A DNA stretch of 64,000 nucleotides from Lucifuga dentata (GCA_014773175.1 VXCM01000057.1:124001-188000), one strand, 5' to 3'. Shown: positions 39,634-53,288, counted from the first letter of the stretch. Program-made: numbers and translations. The notes: a model not told the origin generated them from the letters alone.

Positions 39634-40569
39634 TTTGGAGGCTCTGCTAAGGGCATATTAGCCACCTGTGGGCTACCCAAGTGCTGTGTAAATACCCAGG
39701 GGAGAGAGGGGATGAGCCATGGTGCCCTGTCAGGCCTAATCTAGGAAGACACCTAATCTCCGCAATCCCCTATGGAGCCTTTTCCAATGCTCCCAGATGG
39801 CACAGACTAGCACCTGAAGGGATGGGATGACAAGAGCATAGAAGATAATTCCAGAAAATAGTCTGGACCACAACTGGTGATGCAAGATGTGTGGCTTCTT
39901 ATCATCAGTTGCTCCTTAGCTTACATCAATTAAACTGTTGAAGACAGTAATTGGTAATGTTGAAGCTGTACTCATTTGGCTGTAGAGGAACATGTTTTGC
40001 TTCAGGAAAACACTGAATAATCTTTTCACTATTGAACTAAATCAACCATTATTGCATTCTTAGCTCAATCACAATGTGGTATCTGATGTCAACAAATTTA
40101 CCAATTGAATGCTGTTTTCAGTGGCTACACCAAGGTGAGAGAAATAGACAGTTATAATTCTATTTTCAGATCAAGCATTCTGGTCTCAGTTTCACAGCCT
40201 ATGTGAAGGTTATACCACTTATTCCTTAACTGCTTTTCCATGCCCACCCTGATGGAAGCACTGATCTGCATGTATTTCTGGCAGGGTCTGGGTTGGAGGA
40301 GGTGGTGGTGGTGGTAAGGACAATAAATAATAGATTTCTTTGAATGTTATCCCTGTACAACTGTGCTTACAATGCTTATAATCAGATATGGTCTGCGAGG
40401 GTGGATGTTAATAATTCAATTGGCTGCTACTGAAGGACATGTACACACATTTGTCTGCTTTGAGTGCCTGCTGAAATCAATGCCCAGAAGCAAGCGGGTG
40501 GAAAGCTCTGGTTTTTGCTGGAACAAGTACTTTTCTATGGAACCGAGACCTCCACCCTAATCCAGTAAC

Positions 40570-40870
40570 TCACACCCAACTGTCACTAATAGCATGGCTG
40601 CACTTCACATAGCACTCGAAAGGTGATTTGGGGAGGGGAGAAAAACAACTACCAATTTGCATTTTTCAAGTATTGTTCTGTCAGGTGGAGTGCTAATGAA
40701 CAACGCCTATGATCCATTAATCGGGATCTCATTTGCACACGGCCATCATCACAGTGGCACTTTAGTTTGTATGGCTTCATCAGAGGGGCTGATGGGGACA
40801 ATAGTATTATTCAGTCTAAAGCAAACAGCTCTTCTCCAATGTAAACTCGCTAGCAGCCAGTTAGGTAGGT
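40570..40870. promoter_or_regulatory. Candidate conserved non-coding element with clustered homeodomain sites
   Basis: Contains GCTAATGA (40692-40699), CCATTAATCGG (40714-40724, bicoid/Otx-like TAATCG plus ATTA) and CATTTGCA within 50 bp, in complex sequence free of simple repeats. The 71-codon frame covering it has no recognisable domain. Such clusters are common in enhancers near developmental genes such as Eph receptors, but this remains inference. Confidence 0.28.
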
Positions 40871-41835
40871 GATGACCAATTGGGTACATGGTTTAAATGT
40901 CTCTGTGAGTCACTGTCACAAAATAGCCCCATAGCTTGACATGTAGGGTCTTAAAGCGTCTCATGACCCAGTCAACATAAGAAAAAAAAAAGGAAGCGTT
41001 TTAGAATTTGTTGCCAAAGAATTATGCAAAAAAAAGATGAATTGTTTATTTTTAGGAAGCGTGGTGAGCCTGCTGTGACTTCCATAATTATTTTATTTGG
41101 TTGCATTTTGCTATTGTGGTTGAAGGTGACATCTGCCTTATGACATTTGCTTTATGCCTCCTGTGATAACAATGAATTTGTGACAGTGTATGAGACATGC
41201 ATACCAAAATCTCAGTGGTAATCTGAGACTGTATGGTAGGACGTTTGATACATGTCAGATTATATGATGAATGCCTGGTGAATTATGACTTTATGACAAG
41301 CTGGAGAAAAACTTCTCATCCATCTGGTTGATTTATAGTTTTGGGTCAAGTCAAACTGTGAGATTTTGACACTGTCAGAGTTTTGTTGCAGGCCGTCCAC
41401 TGGACATGCCTCATGCTGTGATCAAGGACCAGTGTGTGTGTGTGTGATCTGTGGACAACACTGGATTGACGACCAAAGATTTCACCATGATTCTCTCACA
41501 ATTGTGCAATTTTGGGCTGTTGTAGACAACAGTTAATCTGTAGGAGCCTCTGGGGATGACATTCATACTAAATTAGAAAGAATTCTACACAAAAGTCCAG
41601 GAAGTAAAAGGAAAGCCAAGAAAAAAGGCTCTTTCTTTAACAATTTAGCATTATGTTTACATGTTCATGTGTCTTTTATCAATTCTTTACCCATATCACC
41701 TTCCCTATCCTCCATTCATCATGTGTAAGCCAATGCAGCACATTACATTATTCCTCTTACATAATCAACCAGTTCTTCGACAACAACGCTCCTCCTTCAC
41801 CTGCCCTCATGGGATGGCACATTGACAATTAGACC

Positions 41836-41874
41836 AAAAAAAAAAAAAAAAAAANAAAAAAAAAAAAAAAAAAA
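41836..41874. repeat. Poly-A run containing single N
   Basis: A-run of about 38 bases with N at 41855. Confidence 0.85.
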
Positions 41875-43020
41875 GATCTATTGTCCGTCTGCAATGTAGG
41901 CCATCTTTTAAGTATTTTAGTGGACTGAGATGTTGGAGGGGGATTACAAGGTGAGCTGACAATGGCACATACAAAACAGGAGACATGCACCTAGGTGTCT
42001 CGTTGCTGAACACAAAGGAAGAGCACGGAGACATACTGCCCCGGCTGTAACCTTATTAGTCAGGAGTCAGATGGCAAGGTGTGAAAAAAAGTGGCGACAG
42101 ATGATGTGTGACTACAACAAACTGCTGAAAAAAAAAACACTTTTATCTAGGCAGTTGATCTTTGTAGCATCCAGGTTAATATCGTAAATAAATAATAGTA
42201 AGTTATGTCGACAAAACAGTGTCAGTAACATGAAGGGGGGAAAAGCCAATAAGAAAACAAAATGGTGCTAACAAATGAGACTGACATTGAAAGGTTAACA
42301 TAACTGCATAACATTCATTGTGCACCGCATGTGTTTCCACCTCATACAGAGAGCTATACATCACTGACACTATCATAATGTAAACACTTGACGGGGTGTA
42401 AGGCCTAATAAGTCAACATGGGGTGCTGTTAACCGTGCTGTCATTAATGATTAAAGGCCATGCTGAAGATTACACTAAAATAACTGAGTCTTTTATAATT
42501 ATTATCATTAGTTTTGGTCATGTCATCTGGCTTCTGCTGAGCTCATTGTGTGGGTTTGTCTTTTTTTTAATTCTTTCCTTCTGTCACTAGAATTTCTTGC
42601 TTTTCCCCTTTACTCCAGTTTTTTATTCTGAACATAGGAACAAATACAGTCAGCAAATAAAGCACGGAAACGACAAATTGGTGTCAGCCATTATAAAATG
42701 ATAATGACACCAAAGTGTAACTTAAGAAAATATACAATATTGGCTGACGGGAAGCTGAGTGTTCCATGCCAGAGAAATGGCTGCTCATTGTATTTTTCCA
42801 TTTTGGGATTAAACATCACCAGCCTCCAAAGTGAACAGATTAAATTTTCCATTTGTCTCTCCAGTGTGCTCTGTGGTAACTATCTGAGTGAGGTCCCAGT
42901 ATGTCATGTGTCTCCAACTGATGCACAGTGATATGCAAAATTCTACAGATCTACTCAGGGGACAAAAAAAGGAGACAAAGCAAATGTCAAACTGTGAACC
43001 CCGGAAATGAGCCTTGGGAT

Positions 43021-43039
43021 GGGAGGGAGGGAGGGAGGG
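43021..43039. repeat. (GGGA)n microsatellite
   Basis: Nearly five GGGA units. A second GGGA array starts about 240 bp downstream. Confidence 0.85.
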
Positions 43040-43260
43040 CATGTTGGAGGGTCTTTTGGGGGAATGGGGGGACGATTATGCTAAGTGTGTATGTGTGTGT
43101 TTAATTGTGCAATTAAGTAGATGTGAGATGTGCACAAGGACATGCTGGGGTGCATGCATATGTGCCTGTATATCTGTATGCAATTACATCCTTCAGAAGT
43201 CTACCTTGTTACTGCTACCTCCCACCAACAAACACATACACACACGACTTGATATTTTAT

Positions 43261-43285
43261 GGGAGGGAGGGAGGGAGGGAGGGAG
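43261..43285. repeat. (GGGA)n microsatellite
   Basis: Six GGGA units followed by further G-rich purine sequence to about 43302. Possible G-quadruplex-forming tract. Confidence 0.85.
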
Positions 43286-44067
43286 AGGGGGAGGTGGGGG
43301 GTGTTACTATGGGGCCCTAAGCTGGTTAATGATGCTGGGCACCAGAAGCACCCCAGATGGCTAATCTAACCATTGTCTTCCCCACCCAGCCCCTTAGAAC
43401 AAACACCCACCCCACTGCCCCCACACAGCCACCCCATGCAGTATGCTACTGTTTACCCTTTTCTAACCAATTCTAATCCTGTTTAGCAACATTCTCAGAA
43501 GTCTGACCAGCCTCCCCCAATGTCTCCTCTCTCCTTTCTTTGTCCCCACCTCTTTTGTTTTTTTGGAATGATGGGGTGACTGGGTAAAGAAGGGCCACAG
43601 CGATCATTGGCTGTGTGAACATAGGACCACTGGGGATGAGGGAAAGAATGAAAGCAAGTAGGAGGGTGGGTGGGGAGGAGGAAGATCTTGGAATGTTCAG
43701 GGTTTCTTTCAAGGCAAGTTCATGCCCCAGCTAATTAACGATTATGCTTCATAGTTCTTGCATCCACTAATATGTGGGGATGATGGATGTGGTGCTGACA
43801 TCTTCAGCCTCCTGACTCACATTCAGCTCCTGGAGGCTCTCTCTCCCTTTCCTCACATCGTCTGTCACCTTAAGTCTGTTGTGTCAATCTGGGCCCCGGT
43901 CTGGCTGACTGGTACTCCCAGAATTCCTTTCCTTGTATCTGCCAGGAAATGTGATTGTGAGTTTGTGTATGTGTGTGCGTGTGTGTTTTATGTACTGTAT
44001 AAGGCATACAAAATTCATATCTAAATTCAGTCCTATCCACACATATAGAATATGCATAATTTGATGA

Positions 44068-44068
<1 letters not shown>

Positions 44069-44116
<48 letters not shown>
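44069..44116. repeat. (CA)n microsatellite
   Basis: About 24 uninterrupted AC units. Confidence 0.92.
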
Positions 44117-44121
<5 letters not shown>

Positions 44122-46717
44122 ACCTCTACCAAAGGGGTTTGTCACAAAGCAGCCGAGTGAGGATCAGTGGTTTGGGAATATGTATGCTTTTCTGTTATTC
44201 TTTTCCCTTTTGTTTCCATACATATCAAAGCATTTTCAGTCCTTTTGCTCCTGCTAATATGACACATTGCTGTTTATACTTATTTGAATAAGTGGATAAG
44301 TCCCACAAAAGCCCATACAGAATAGAGAATGACTTGAAACTCTTTCATCGCCCTCTGAAAAGGACATTGTTACCATCAGACCTCACCACCAAGTTCCAGA
44401 GGCGTTTCAGTAGCATGGGGAGATTACATGCAATGAAAGAATCCACTTAACAAGTTTTGTTTTGTATTTGAATCTTTTCTTCTCCTCCTATTTGCTCAGC
44501 AGTGGATGTATGAAAAGGAGGAATTATAAGAAAATGGGGTTTCTGTCTATCTGGTGCAGCCAGGTATTGGCATGCATTGACTTCAAAAGCCACCTGAGTG
44601 CTTTGAAGTGAGACTTTAAGAGAGACACCTGTTTTTTTCCTGCTTGTAATAATTGTTTTGCGCGCTGATACTTTACACCCTGGTGAATGACAGGTCTGGA
44701 TTCTGTGAACGTGACAATTGGTCTGGGTTACAAAATCCTTATATCCAGTGACGAGGCAGAGATAATAATTCCAGAAAGAAAATGATGCCTTACTAAGGAA
44801 ATGCAAACAGACAAATCCCCAAGGTACAGGTTGATATAGTCACTCATCAAATATAAATTCCAGGACAAAGTGTGACAAAATGTCTTTCGTTCACTAGCTC
44901 CTCCCTCAGGTGGCCAGTCTGGTCAATGTACTCATCATTTTCCCCATAGAATCTTGGGAAAAGCAGATTTGGTAGTTAAGAAAATCCAGAATCAGACATC
45001 ATGGCTGCTGTCTGTGCTTGTATTTTCTCATTTTCTTAAAAATTCAAGACATCCTCAGGCATTAAAGGGTTTTTTTTTTTTTTCCTGTGTGAGGAATAAA
45101 GGGGAAGGCCTTCACTAGTGAGACCTAATACAACTTAAAGGATCAATTTTGAATGTTTAAGCCCAATATCTACTACCCGAATAAGTGCTACATTACTGAC
45201 AATCAATTACAAAACATAAAACCATGTTTTAGTTTTCCTGTTATTTTTTTTCCCCCAAATCCCCTAATCTTTCAACATAAAATGTTCAGGTGATACACCC
45301 ATCTTAAAATGCAACGTTTCAGCTTCTAACATGTATACGTATGTACAAGTGTGGAAGGGACGGGACTTTTTAATTTCTGTCTTCTCCTGGGACTATATTT
45401 TCTGGCGGAGACACATTGTCTTTCAAGCAGCTCTGTGTGTAGGCTGATTAAAGTTACTTCAACAAAAACCAAATAGATGCTGTGTTTGTTGTGATGGATT
45501 ATGTATCTCAAGCATGTTTCAGGCGTCTACAAGTTGATTTTTATAGCATACTAGAATGAACTGAAGCTAATGGCAGTATGGAAGGTAGGAAAAAAAATTC
45601 TAAAATTTACTATTCCATTAGTATGTTTTGGGAAATGGTTGTTAAGTAATATAACATGTATGCGGATTGTGTATATTGGGACCAAACATGCAATATCACC
45701 GGTATTGTCCTTTAATCTGTCAACCTTACCTGTCACTCCTCAGTCTCGCCTGTGAAAATAAAAAGGTAATACGTTTCTGACCTCAAGTCAACCACATGCG
45801 CTCCCCCCTTGCTCCACTCAGTTGAAAACTCTCAAAACATCTCACATTCCATCTTCTATCACCTTGCTTCATCTTCTTCTTATATGGTGGCTGCTTTTCT
45901 CCAAAGGGCCCTAGAATACTAAGAGTGCATACATTTTTGGGTAGCACTTGTTTGAATTGGAACCCTAAAGGAATAAAACCTCTTATCTCTTTCCCCCTCT
46001 CTCAACAGTTTCAGAAAAGTTCATACTATGAACTGAAATTCAAATTGTGCTGTTGGAATCCTTGAAAAGATTCTGTAGCGACACATCTTATTTAGAAGGA
46101 AAGCAGTGCACAGAGCACATTATTTGCATTTTAAGACATTGTGCTTGTTCTGAAATTTCATGAGACTAATCTGTTATTACAGATGTACCTCATTCTCAGA
46201 CTCGTGAAAGACAATATTAGACCAGCAGCAACAGCAGCATGAATCTTCAATGTAGTTTCCAATCTGTGCAATGGGAAGGTTCCAGCATAAAGAGAAGCTC
46301 TGTTCCCCACTGATGAGCCAGCACAAAGCACCTGCCCCCTCACTGAATCATTCCTCCAGTAAATGTCCTTCACCATCAGATTTTATGCAGCACACACAGC
46401 TCTCTCTCGCTCAGACTTCAGGCACTGTAAATGGCAAGCAGGGTCAGAGTAATTGAAATCATTAATCGTGTTTTATTCCACTTTGGGGCAAAGTAAGCCT
46501 GAATTGGAAATAGGTAGGTAATGGGTTTCAGTAATGTACCAGGCTATGTACAGGGAAGCACATGAAACAATACTGGGCTATATTGACTATTGAGTTTCAA
46601 AGGTGAAACCTGTATTGTTATGGTGCCATTATAAAATCAATGATTTATATTTTGGCAATAAGCTCATACTGTATTGATTTGCCACATCAAATTAATGTCA
46701 TGAAGTTATAAAATATG

Positions 46718-46742
46718 CACACACAGACACACACACACACAC
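46718..46742. repeat. (CA)n microsatellite
   Basis: CA array with one GA interruption. Confidence 0.8.
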
Positions 46743-47124
46743 TAAAAACCTCAGTCTGCTTCACTGGAAGTGCTTATCAGATCATCGGATAGTGTCAAAA
46801 TCCTAAACTCAGTGGGTCATGTATGGCTTCCTCATTCACTCTTGCAGAGCAGCACAGGGAAATTTGCCTGTACTGACATGACCGGCCAAATTTCTGCTGT
46901 GCATTCAGTAAATTGCACACTAACCCTGAAGCCACAAAAGCCAGGATTATATACAATGTTAGCTACGCATTAGCTTGCTCACACAGTTATAAAGCAAGTA
47001 GTGTTGCTAACATACAGTACTTTCTCACATCTGGAGGATTAAATATTATACAGGGGCAATGTGAGAGCCTAAACATGAATTTTTCCTGCACAGCATCAGA
47101 ACATTTTAAAAAAGAACTCTGATT

Positions 47125-47960
47125 TTGCTCAACAGTGTAAACAATAATGGTGACAATTGAGGAACTTTACATTTTATGTGCTATTGAAACACAGGAACTT
47201 TTTAAGGAAGTTTTAGTCCTTTCTCACTGCAGGAACCTGGAACCATTTTTGTAGTTCCTATCCCAGGGTGGGTAGTCTCTGGTGGTTCAGGAACTGCTGG
47301 GTGAAGCACACAAGACTGAACATCTCTGATTGGGTATTTTCCAGCTTCAGCTTCAACGCGTTTTTAGCAACAAACAAATGATCATAACAATGGATTCACC
47401 ACCAGCTAATTCCACAAGACAAAATAATTGTCACCAGAGCTGTGTGTTTGTGTTGTGGGATGACATGGCTGAATAGTGTTGACATCACTTGCTCTAAATT
47501 CCATAAGCTTCAGAAATACGATGCAAATGTGAGCCAGTAACACTGTAGGAGCCATGTTGTTCTTACTCTGGAGAGTAAAATAGTTCTTAATTCATATCTG
47601 AACTTTTGGAGCGAAAACACCAAACTGTGAAAGAAACAACAGCATCAATGGAGATGTATGTGAGGCTGTTGTAGGAATCCTGCTGTGCTGTCCATTTTTC
47701 TGCTGTCACCGTTGCTGTTTTGCTGTTTTGCTTTGACAAAAGTTGACATTGCTGTCTTCATGATTTTTGTAAGCATTGCATCTTGCAAACGTATAATTTT
47801 AACTCGGTGTAACTTGTCTTAAATTCATGACTGTAGGATTGACAGGGTGACAAGTTTGAAAGGAACCAGTGAGTCTGTAGGAACTGTGAACTCCACTTGC
47901 ATTTCAGCCTCAGGAACTTAGTTCAAGTTTTGCTTCACTGGCTAGTACCTGCACCCCAAA
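47125..47960. repeat. Copy B of the same repeat family, longest copy
   Basis: This copy shares blocks with 9.25 kb (at 47446-47515) and with 59.08-59.24 kb (at 47125-47180 and 47645-47710). The edges are rich in AGGAACT/AGTTCCT-like words (for example CACTGCAGGAACCTGGAACC on the left and GGAACTTAGTTCAAG on the right), suggesting decayed inverted ends. No transposase frame survives. Boundaries are approximate. Confidence 0.45.
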
Positions 47961-49689
47961 ACCAAATATTTAGATTATAGTAAAGTTAAAACTGGGAATA
48001 TGTTGAAACATTAACACCAATCACCAACAGAATCTCAAAGTCTAAATACATGCTTTGACAAGATGAAAAACAAGTCTTCCATGCTACCAGGCTTAATCAG
48101 AGAGATGTGTACTATGTTGACATGTATAATATGCCTAATTACTCACAACTTGTTTCTCAAATATTTAATTCATTTTCTTTAGATTTTAATCAAGAGTTAG
48201 TTAAGGGAAAATGACAGTACTGACAAAGGACAATTTTCTTTCATAAAATCAAATCAGCCAGCAAAGTAGAGTTAGTCACTAAATTTAATAACTTTGAAAA
48301 CCATGTCCAAACTTTTGCTTTCACTGGTGACTATAAACTATTTAAAAAATTCATTCCATATTTCACAAGGTTAAATGTTTTCATGAATACCACTGATGAA
48401 CCCCATCAGATTCTAATGAATTTCCTTCAGAGCCATCTGAATTGCCTTTCTTCCTAACAGCAATTAGGAGATTAGGAGACTAAACCCTTTCCAGGAGGTG
48501 TGTGAACCCATTTTGTGGCCTGATTGAAAGCTATTTATCATAGCTGCCAGTCGTTTTAGTTCTGCGCTGGGCAGATAAATGTGCTACATTTCAGCGGACT
48601 GCAAAAAGTTTCTTACAAATTCAGCAGAAAGCATAATGTCATCAACTTTATTTACTGCACAAGGCAAAGAAAAGGCTTTTAAAGCTTTTATGTGGTGAAG
48701 ACCTGGTACTTAGGGAATAAAAATAAACAGTATAAATGATTGTGCCTTCTTTTGTGTATCGACTCATCTCTTTAGGCATATATATACACTACACATCATA
48801 TTGTGGCCTTCACTACCGCTTTAATGTGGTGTGTTAAGTTACAATAAGGCATCCTGCAGCCATTATTTCAGACTATGTTCTGTAAACCTGCAAATCTGGA
48901 ATATACACCACAGTAGATATTAGCTTCACTTTTAGTAAGCAACATACACCTACAGCAAGCTTGTATGTAAAAGTTCCCCAAGGAAAGTATGTTTATATGT
49001 GCATATAAATTGCTGGTAAATAAGCAAACCTTTGAAAGAAAACAACCTGAAAGCATTCAGATGAATATGCTGTCACAGTGCATTGAAATATGGCAGGCGG
49101 AAAGAAGGAGCACAGCCAACATGTGCAGTATGCTTCCTACAGTACACTCCATCCTGATAGCACTTCATTTCCAGGTATGAGTTTGTCTGGAGGGGAGGAT
49201 GAGGATGCAGAAGGGTAAAAAGCAAGACAGTCTGTGGAGTGAAAAAAATGAAAGGAAAAGAAACAGCATGATTTATGCTAAACCTACTACATGATTTCTC
49301 GGCAAATTGGATCTCAATTTTATAAAATATGACCGTTCTTTGACCCTTGCAGAAGGGGGCAGATGGTGATGAGGATTAAACCAAAGGCAACTGTGGGGCA
49401 AATGTGTGGTGGATCAAAGAGACAGTGAAAAAAAAGAGGAAGAGTAGTGACAAATTAGTGTCCCTTGTAGAGCTTAGCTGTTTTTATCCTTTCTGTATGC
49501 CATAACAAAGATATATTATTATAATCACTGCTGCTCAATCATCAAATCGATTCTATTCTCGCTACCATTTTCCTTTGGGAGAAATATCAGTGTGCATGTT
49601 CAAGGTGACCTGTGTGCATTATTGTGGGCAGACATGCATATATACGTGTATATTATGTATGCGTGGGAAGGTTATACCTCCAAACACCA
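47961..49689. other. Intergenic, no gene seen
   Basis: AT-rich unique DNA. Nothing beyond short chance frames. Confidence 0.65.
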
Positions 49690-50085
49690 TGTGAGCGTGT
49701 TTGTTTTCTGGCAGGCAATGAACTTTGGAAATTATTTCCAGTTCAGCAAGAAAGTGTAAGATTTGGAGAAACATGGCTTAGCCAGGAACCAACAATAAAT
49801 AATCAGGCATTACTAGCATTAGTTGCTGCCAACAAGGATGTTATGTTTTCATCTGCATTTGTTATTAAAAAAGTTATGAACTGATTTTGATGAAATTTGG
49901 TTGAAGGGTGGGGCATGGCCTGGGGAAAATCCCATGAATCTGGATCCAGGGAGGGTTAGCCAATTTGTCAAAAGTGACACATCAATGTCACTGGGAAAAA
50001 CAAACAAACAAACAAAAAAAACAAGCATGTTTATTCAGTGATAGACTATCAATTGATGCAATTTGGTTCAGCAAGAATCCACATC
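49690..50085. repeat. Interspersed repeat ('aaagttatgaactgattttgatgaaatttgg' type)
   Basis: The core GATTTTGATGAAATTTGGTTGAAGGGTGGGGCATGG, followed by ATCTGGATCCAGGGAGGG, belongs to a sequence type common in fish genomes. It is followed by (CAAA)n (about 50000-50023). No ends were identified. It carries no coding domain. Confidence 0.45.
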
Positions 50086-50637
50086 TGGTGGACTAAGATA
50101 TACAGTATGCTAGAACAGGGACACATTATAGGAATTGCTGTACAGTAACAGAAACATGAAACAACCACTAATGATGAGATGATGCTGATTCAACAGCATG
50201 CAAATAATTTGAACATTTCTTTTACTTTTGGCCAGTATATTATTAGAACAATAAACATTTTTCAGGCTTTGCAGAGGTCTGTGGTCTAATGAGTGCCCTT
50301 CTATTTTTTGGTGATACAGTTCCCATATTCTTGCAGATAATTTCCTTTGGTGGGACATATTGAGAACTTTCATGCAGTTACACTGGAGTTCAAAAGAACA
50401 TTTTCATATTTTTGGATGTAAAATACAGGGATTTCAGGTATTAAAGTGGCATTTTCAAGCTCTCTGGTTCACTGAACTTTTGTCTACATGGCTACAAACA
50501 AAACAGAAACAAATGGGTGGAAAATATTGAAACCTAAGTGTTAGAAATCCCCTTGCTCTCATTCAAACTCTGCTCATGGCTCAGCACTAAGCTTATATGC
50601 TGTTTGGAAGGTACTATTACCAACAGCTACATTCTGT

Positions 50638-50667
50638 AAAAAAAAAAAAAAAAAAAAAGAAAGAAAA
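50638..50667. repeat. Poly-A run ending in GAAAGAAAAAA
   Basis: About 21 A followed by A/G-rich sequence. Not obviously the tail of a retroposon because no coding or SINE body precedes it. Confidence 0.8.
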
Positions 50668-52016
50668 AATGTTCATATTATTTCAAGCACAGCATCATTA
50701 CTTTTACTTTTCATTTATAATTTCAGCATTCTATTTGTACCTGCTAATGGCAAGAGAGACTAATAGAGGAAAAAGAAGCGCAAAGACCTTTTTCCTTTCT
50801 CCTCTATTATGAGCAGGCTGGTGGAGTTCAACAACTGTTCAATTAGCAGCAGCTGCCTCAAATTGAGGATGATTGCACTGATACTCCACCTGGCCTCCAT
50901 CAGGAGGTGGGCCTCAAAGGAAAGATCCGGTTTAAAATCTAAACAATATAAATCTGAATAACTAAATAAAACAAGTTGCTCAACTGAATGGGATAAAAGT
51001 TAAATTCATGTGAATATATCACAATATAATATCAATACTGATATTTAGGAAATTGTAAAAGAAAAATATGTAATCAAAATAGTGGAGCTGGATGGGCCTG
51101 GAACTTGCTATCAACCACAAATTGAATGACAAAATCTAAGACTAAACTAAACAACAACTAAATCTAAGATATTAATAACTTCTGGTTCTATTATAAGTTT
51201 GTTTTTATTTGTGATGTTTACAGCAGTAAAACCAGTTTATATTTGCAGTTGTGATCAGTTGACAGACACCAAGTGTTTTTCAACTACAATGCAAACTCTT
51301 CAGTTCTCATGAATATACCTATTTTTATATGGTTAAGGAAATAATAATTGAGTCTGTAAATTAAAGATTAAATAACTCTTTCACTGAACATTCTCAAATT
51401 TATATCTTAATATGTAACCAAAGGTGCATTGCAGTATCCTGAAGTATCGATTTCCTTTGCAGCTACTCCATAAACCATCACTATAAATAAGAACCTATTC
51501 ACAGGTAATGCTTAGAACATAACAGCAAATTTAAATCAAACTAAAATATATAATCTTAAGTCTTCCCACATAATGAGCCAGATTTCAATTTAATTAGTGT
51601 CATTGAAAACATTTAATAAGACTGGCTGTTCTTCGTTTGAACTACATCGTACACACTGTGCCAGCATAGCTACTGGCTTGTGCTGTGCCTGTGCATGTTT
51701 TCCAGCAGTCTGCCATACCTCCCAAACTATGCAATGCTTTTTAATCACATCATACGGGACCACTGGAGCATGTGTGTGAGTAGGTACACTTGTATTGTTG
51801 TTGTCAGGCATGCCTAGGCTTCTTAAACCTGCTGCTAATCCTTTTTTCTGCTCCCGTCAGGCAGGGATGGTGTTCATATGTCATCACATCTAAACATACA
51901 AGCAGACGCACATTTACGGTGAAGTATGAAGGCATAAAAGTGAACATGAACAGCCAGAGGTATAACAAGAAGCAGCCTTAGTCACAGACACACTGGTCAC
52001 ACAACCTAACAGAAGC

Positions 52017-52038
52017 AAAAAAAAAAAAAAAAAAAAAA
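52017..52038. repeat. Poly-A run
   Basis: 22 uninterrupted A. Confidence 0.85.
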
Positions 52039-52339
52039 GGTTTATAAAACCCTGTAGTTCAACAGTGATTCTTTTGGTTGACAGGTAGATAAGAAAAGAT
52101 GAACATCCTTGCTATTAACAAGAAATATATTCTCATACTCCAAGTGAATCCTTAACATTTCTTTTCAGCAATTTTCTGTTAAAATCTGACATTTTATTCC
52201 TGTTTCTTCCTAGAAACACAACATGGCAAAAGATAAGACAACTGCACAGTTTAGAACATTCTAATTTATAGTGACTGAGTTTGGGCAGCCTTTGATGCGT
52301 GGAGCTTAGCTGTAATTCCACATTTTCCATGTGTTTAAT

Positions 52340-52625
52340 ATGATGGTGCTAACGATCTAGAATGTAATGAGAGGTAATTGCCAGAGCTAACTATCGAAAG
52401 CCTTTATTGTTCTTTATTGGACACCGTTTACACCCTGATAGCACACTCTGCTAAATTAGGCTTGATGCGTATCTTTGTTAATGAGGGATATGTGAGCAAT
52501 GTGTATTTAGGCTTCTCTCAGTTCAGCTATTAAACACAATGCTCACTGGCATAGCATGAGGGCACGAATTAGCTTGCATGTCTGATTAGTTTATTTAAAT
52601 CTGTGTCTAGTTTAACTGAATGATG
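52340..52625. promoter_or_regulatory. Candidate enhancer/conserved element rich in TAAT cores
   Basis: Many homeodomain-type cores lie in under 230 bp: TAATGAG (52365), GGTAATTGCC (about 52374), CTAAATTAG (52451), GTTAATGAGG (52477), GAATTAGC (52566) and TGATTAG (about 52582). No frame and no repeat. AT-rich DNA yields some of these by chance. About 11 kb from the ephb3 coding end. Confidence 0.28.
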
Positions 52626-52719
52626 GCTTTTTCTGTTTACCAGCTGGCCTACATTTATGCTTTCACAACCATCCTCCCCCCTTCCTTATGGACAAACTAA
52701 ACAAACACGTTTTACCCAG

Positions 52720-53200
52720 GGTGCATCACGATCTGGCCTTTGTTTGACCCCATCGGCCATGATGTCAGTTAGGCTACGGGCGGGGTTGCATATCGGTCGC
52801 TTTTATCCAATCACAATCCTCCATATCGACTGTCTTACTGCCATTGGTGCTGAGCCGGACCCTGCTTGACACGATTGGCATAGTCACAGAGTGGCTGCAG
52901 CAAACATAACGGCAAAAAATCAAATGTAATATGGCTGACCCCGTCATTTAAAAAATCGAAGATGACCCACATTTCTTGATTCATCTTATTTCAACATATT
53001 TCGCTAGAGAGAAGTGCGTTGGCTTTTCCGCTGCATTTGTCTCCTAATCAAGCAGCACTTTTTTGTTTTTACTCCACCTTTGTTTTGTGACAAGTCTGGG
53101 CTACTCATAGCATTTACAGGTCACTGGCAGTGCAAAGAGGGGAAGCCGCGCTCGTAATGAGTTGACACTTTGTTCCACATATAAAACACCTCACTGGCCT
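52720..53200 (+). promoter_or_regulatory. Short CpG-dense patch with GC box and CCAAT box
   Basis: At least nine CpG dinucleotides fall in about 160 bp (52720-52880), unusual in this CpG-depleted window. A GC box GGGCGGGG (52778-52785) is followed by CCAATCA (52807-52813), and ATATAAAAC occurs near 53178. Downstream, ATGGCTGACC near 52931 opens a frame that stops after six codons. This could be a promoter of an unannotated transcript or the promoter end of a transposon. The nearby assembly duplication at 53288, like those in clear repeats, favours the repeat reading. Confidence 0.3.
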
Positions 53201-53288
53201 TCGAACCCACACAGCTGCGAAACCCAGAAGAATGTTAGCACATTATCCAACACCCCCCCCGCTGCCTCACCTTTGTCTGCATGCCACN

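Larger units (their letters stand above)
38511..47124. other. Intergenic, no gene seen
   Basis: Microsatellites at 39.6, 43.0, 43.3, 44.1 and 46.7 kb, an A-run with N, and one candidate conserved stretch at 40.6-40.9 kb. 39640-39840 is also complex and balanced. The 119-codon minus-strand frame at 44447-44806 has no recognisable domain. Confidence 0.65.
50086..52339. other. Intergenic, no gene seen
   Basis: Two A-runs. A possible Tc1-type transposase scrap at about 50260-50330 is treated as a weak observation. Otherwise featureless. Confidence 0.6.

Noticed and set aside
44447..44806. 119-codon minus-strand frame
   Set aside because: Complex sequence but no recognisable motif, no splice or promoter context; length is within chance for AT-rich DNA of this size.
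53195..53215. CTTCGAACCC as a tRNA B-box
   Set aside because: No cloverleaf arms or A-box at the required spacing.
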